Source: JACQWR01 sp964614365 (lineage in GTDB: Bacteria > Desulfobacterota > Syntrophia > Syntrophales > JACQWR01). Taken from it: a stretch of DNA of 5,912 nt. The notes beneath the pieces were generated by a model. That model saw nothing but the letters and a program-made list of their open reading frames with translations. It made no database searches and was not told where the DNA came from. Shown here in pieces: positions 5,851-5,912 of the stretch; the stretch's first letter is position 1; each line of letters opens with the position of its first letter. A program made the position numbers and the translations under genes. The DNA lies in NCBI GenBank assembly GCA_964614365.1, contig CAZTLA010000190.1, forward strand, positions 1-5,912, read 5' to 3'.

Positions 5851-5912
5851 GCTTCCGTTTCGTATTGTCAAAACTTTTTTGTCTCTTAGGAAAAAATACC
5901 TTTACTTTTAGT

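Noticed and set aside
5866..5871. TTGACA on the minus strand as the -35 of tctC
   Set aside because: At a 17-base spacing the -10 would be AGGAGG, the ribosome binding site itself, so it cannot serve as a promoter for tctC.
1..5912. CRISPR array, tRNA or rRNA genes
   Set aside because: No regularly spaced repeat series beyond the two-copy 21-bp repeat, and no tRNA- or rRNA-like stretch was recognised on either strand.

Overview
All credible genes in this window lie on the minus strand, so they read from the right edge to the left. Two functional blocks are separated by a gene-free stretch of about 626 bases. The protein families (a tripartite tricarboxylate transporter and a split, ferredoxin-type glutamate synthase) and the very strong Shine-Dalgarno sites fit a Gram-negative bacterium, possibly an anaerobe of the Desulfobacterota/Syntrophobacterota type. 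That placement is an inference; there is no rRNA or other marker gene here to confirm it.

Right block (2706-5837): a complete tripartite tricarboxylate transporter (TTT) operon in the order tctC, tctA, tctB. TctC is a secreted periplasmic binding protein, TctA the large multi-span membrane subunit and TctB the small four-span membrane subunit. tctA and tctB are separated by one base. tctC and tctA are separated by 71 bases that hold two small hairpins. The true tctA start is almost certainly the ATG at 4701, behind a perfect ribosome binding site, not the upstream in-frame ATG at 4731.

Middle (2080-2705): no convincing gene. It holds the leader and promoter candidates of the left block (a sigma-54-like -24/-12 element at 2134-2149 and a sigma-70-like element at 2208-2237), several small inverted repeats, and a 21-bp exact direct repeat with a 30-bp period at 2327-2377. 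The repeat resembles the repeated transposase-binding sites at the end of an IS21-type element. The stretch looks like a regulatory region joined to decayed mobile DNA.

Left block (1-2079): a class II glutamine amidotransferase (829-2079) followed by a ferredoxin-FMN glutamate-synthase core protein that runs off the left edge (1-985, no stop inside the window). Together they look like the first two subunits of a split, archaeal-type GOGAT: the first releases ammonia from glutamine, and the second adds it reductively to a 2-oxo acid using [4Fe-4S] clusters and FMN. The substrate-loop motif of the second protein differs from the canonical glutamate synthase motif, so the acceptor may not be 2-oxoglutarate. 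The amidotransferase reading frame continues 157 bases into the next gene, which suggests a lost stop codon, a frameshift or a sequence error at its 3' end.

A carboxylate importer next to a glutamine-dependent amino-transfer module suggests that an imported carboxylate could feed the synthase, but nothing in the sequence proves that the two blocks work together.
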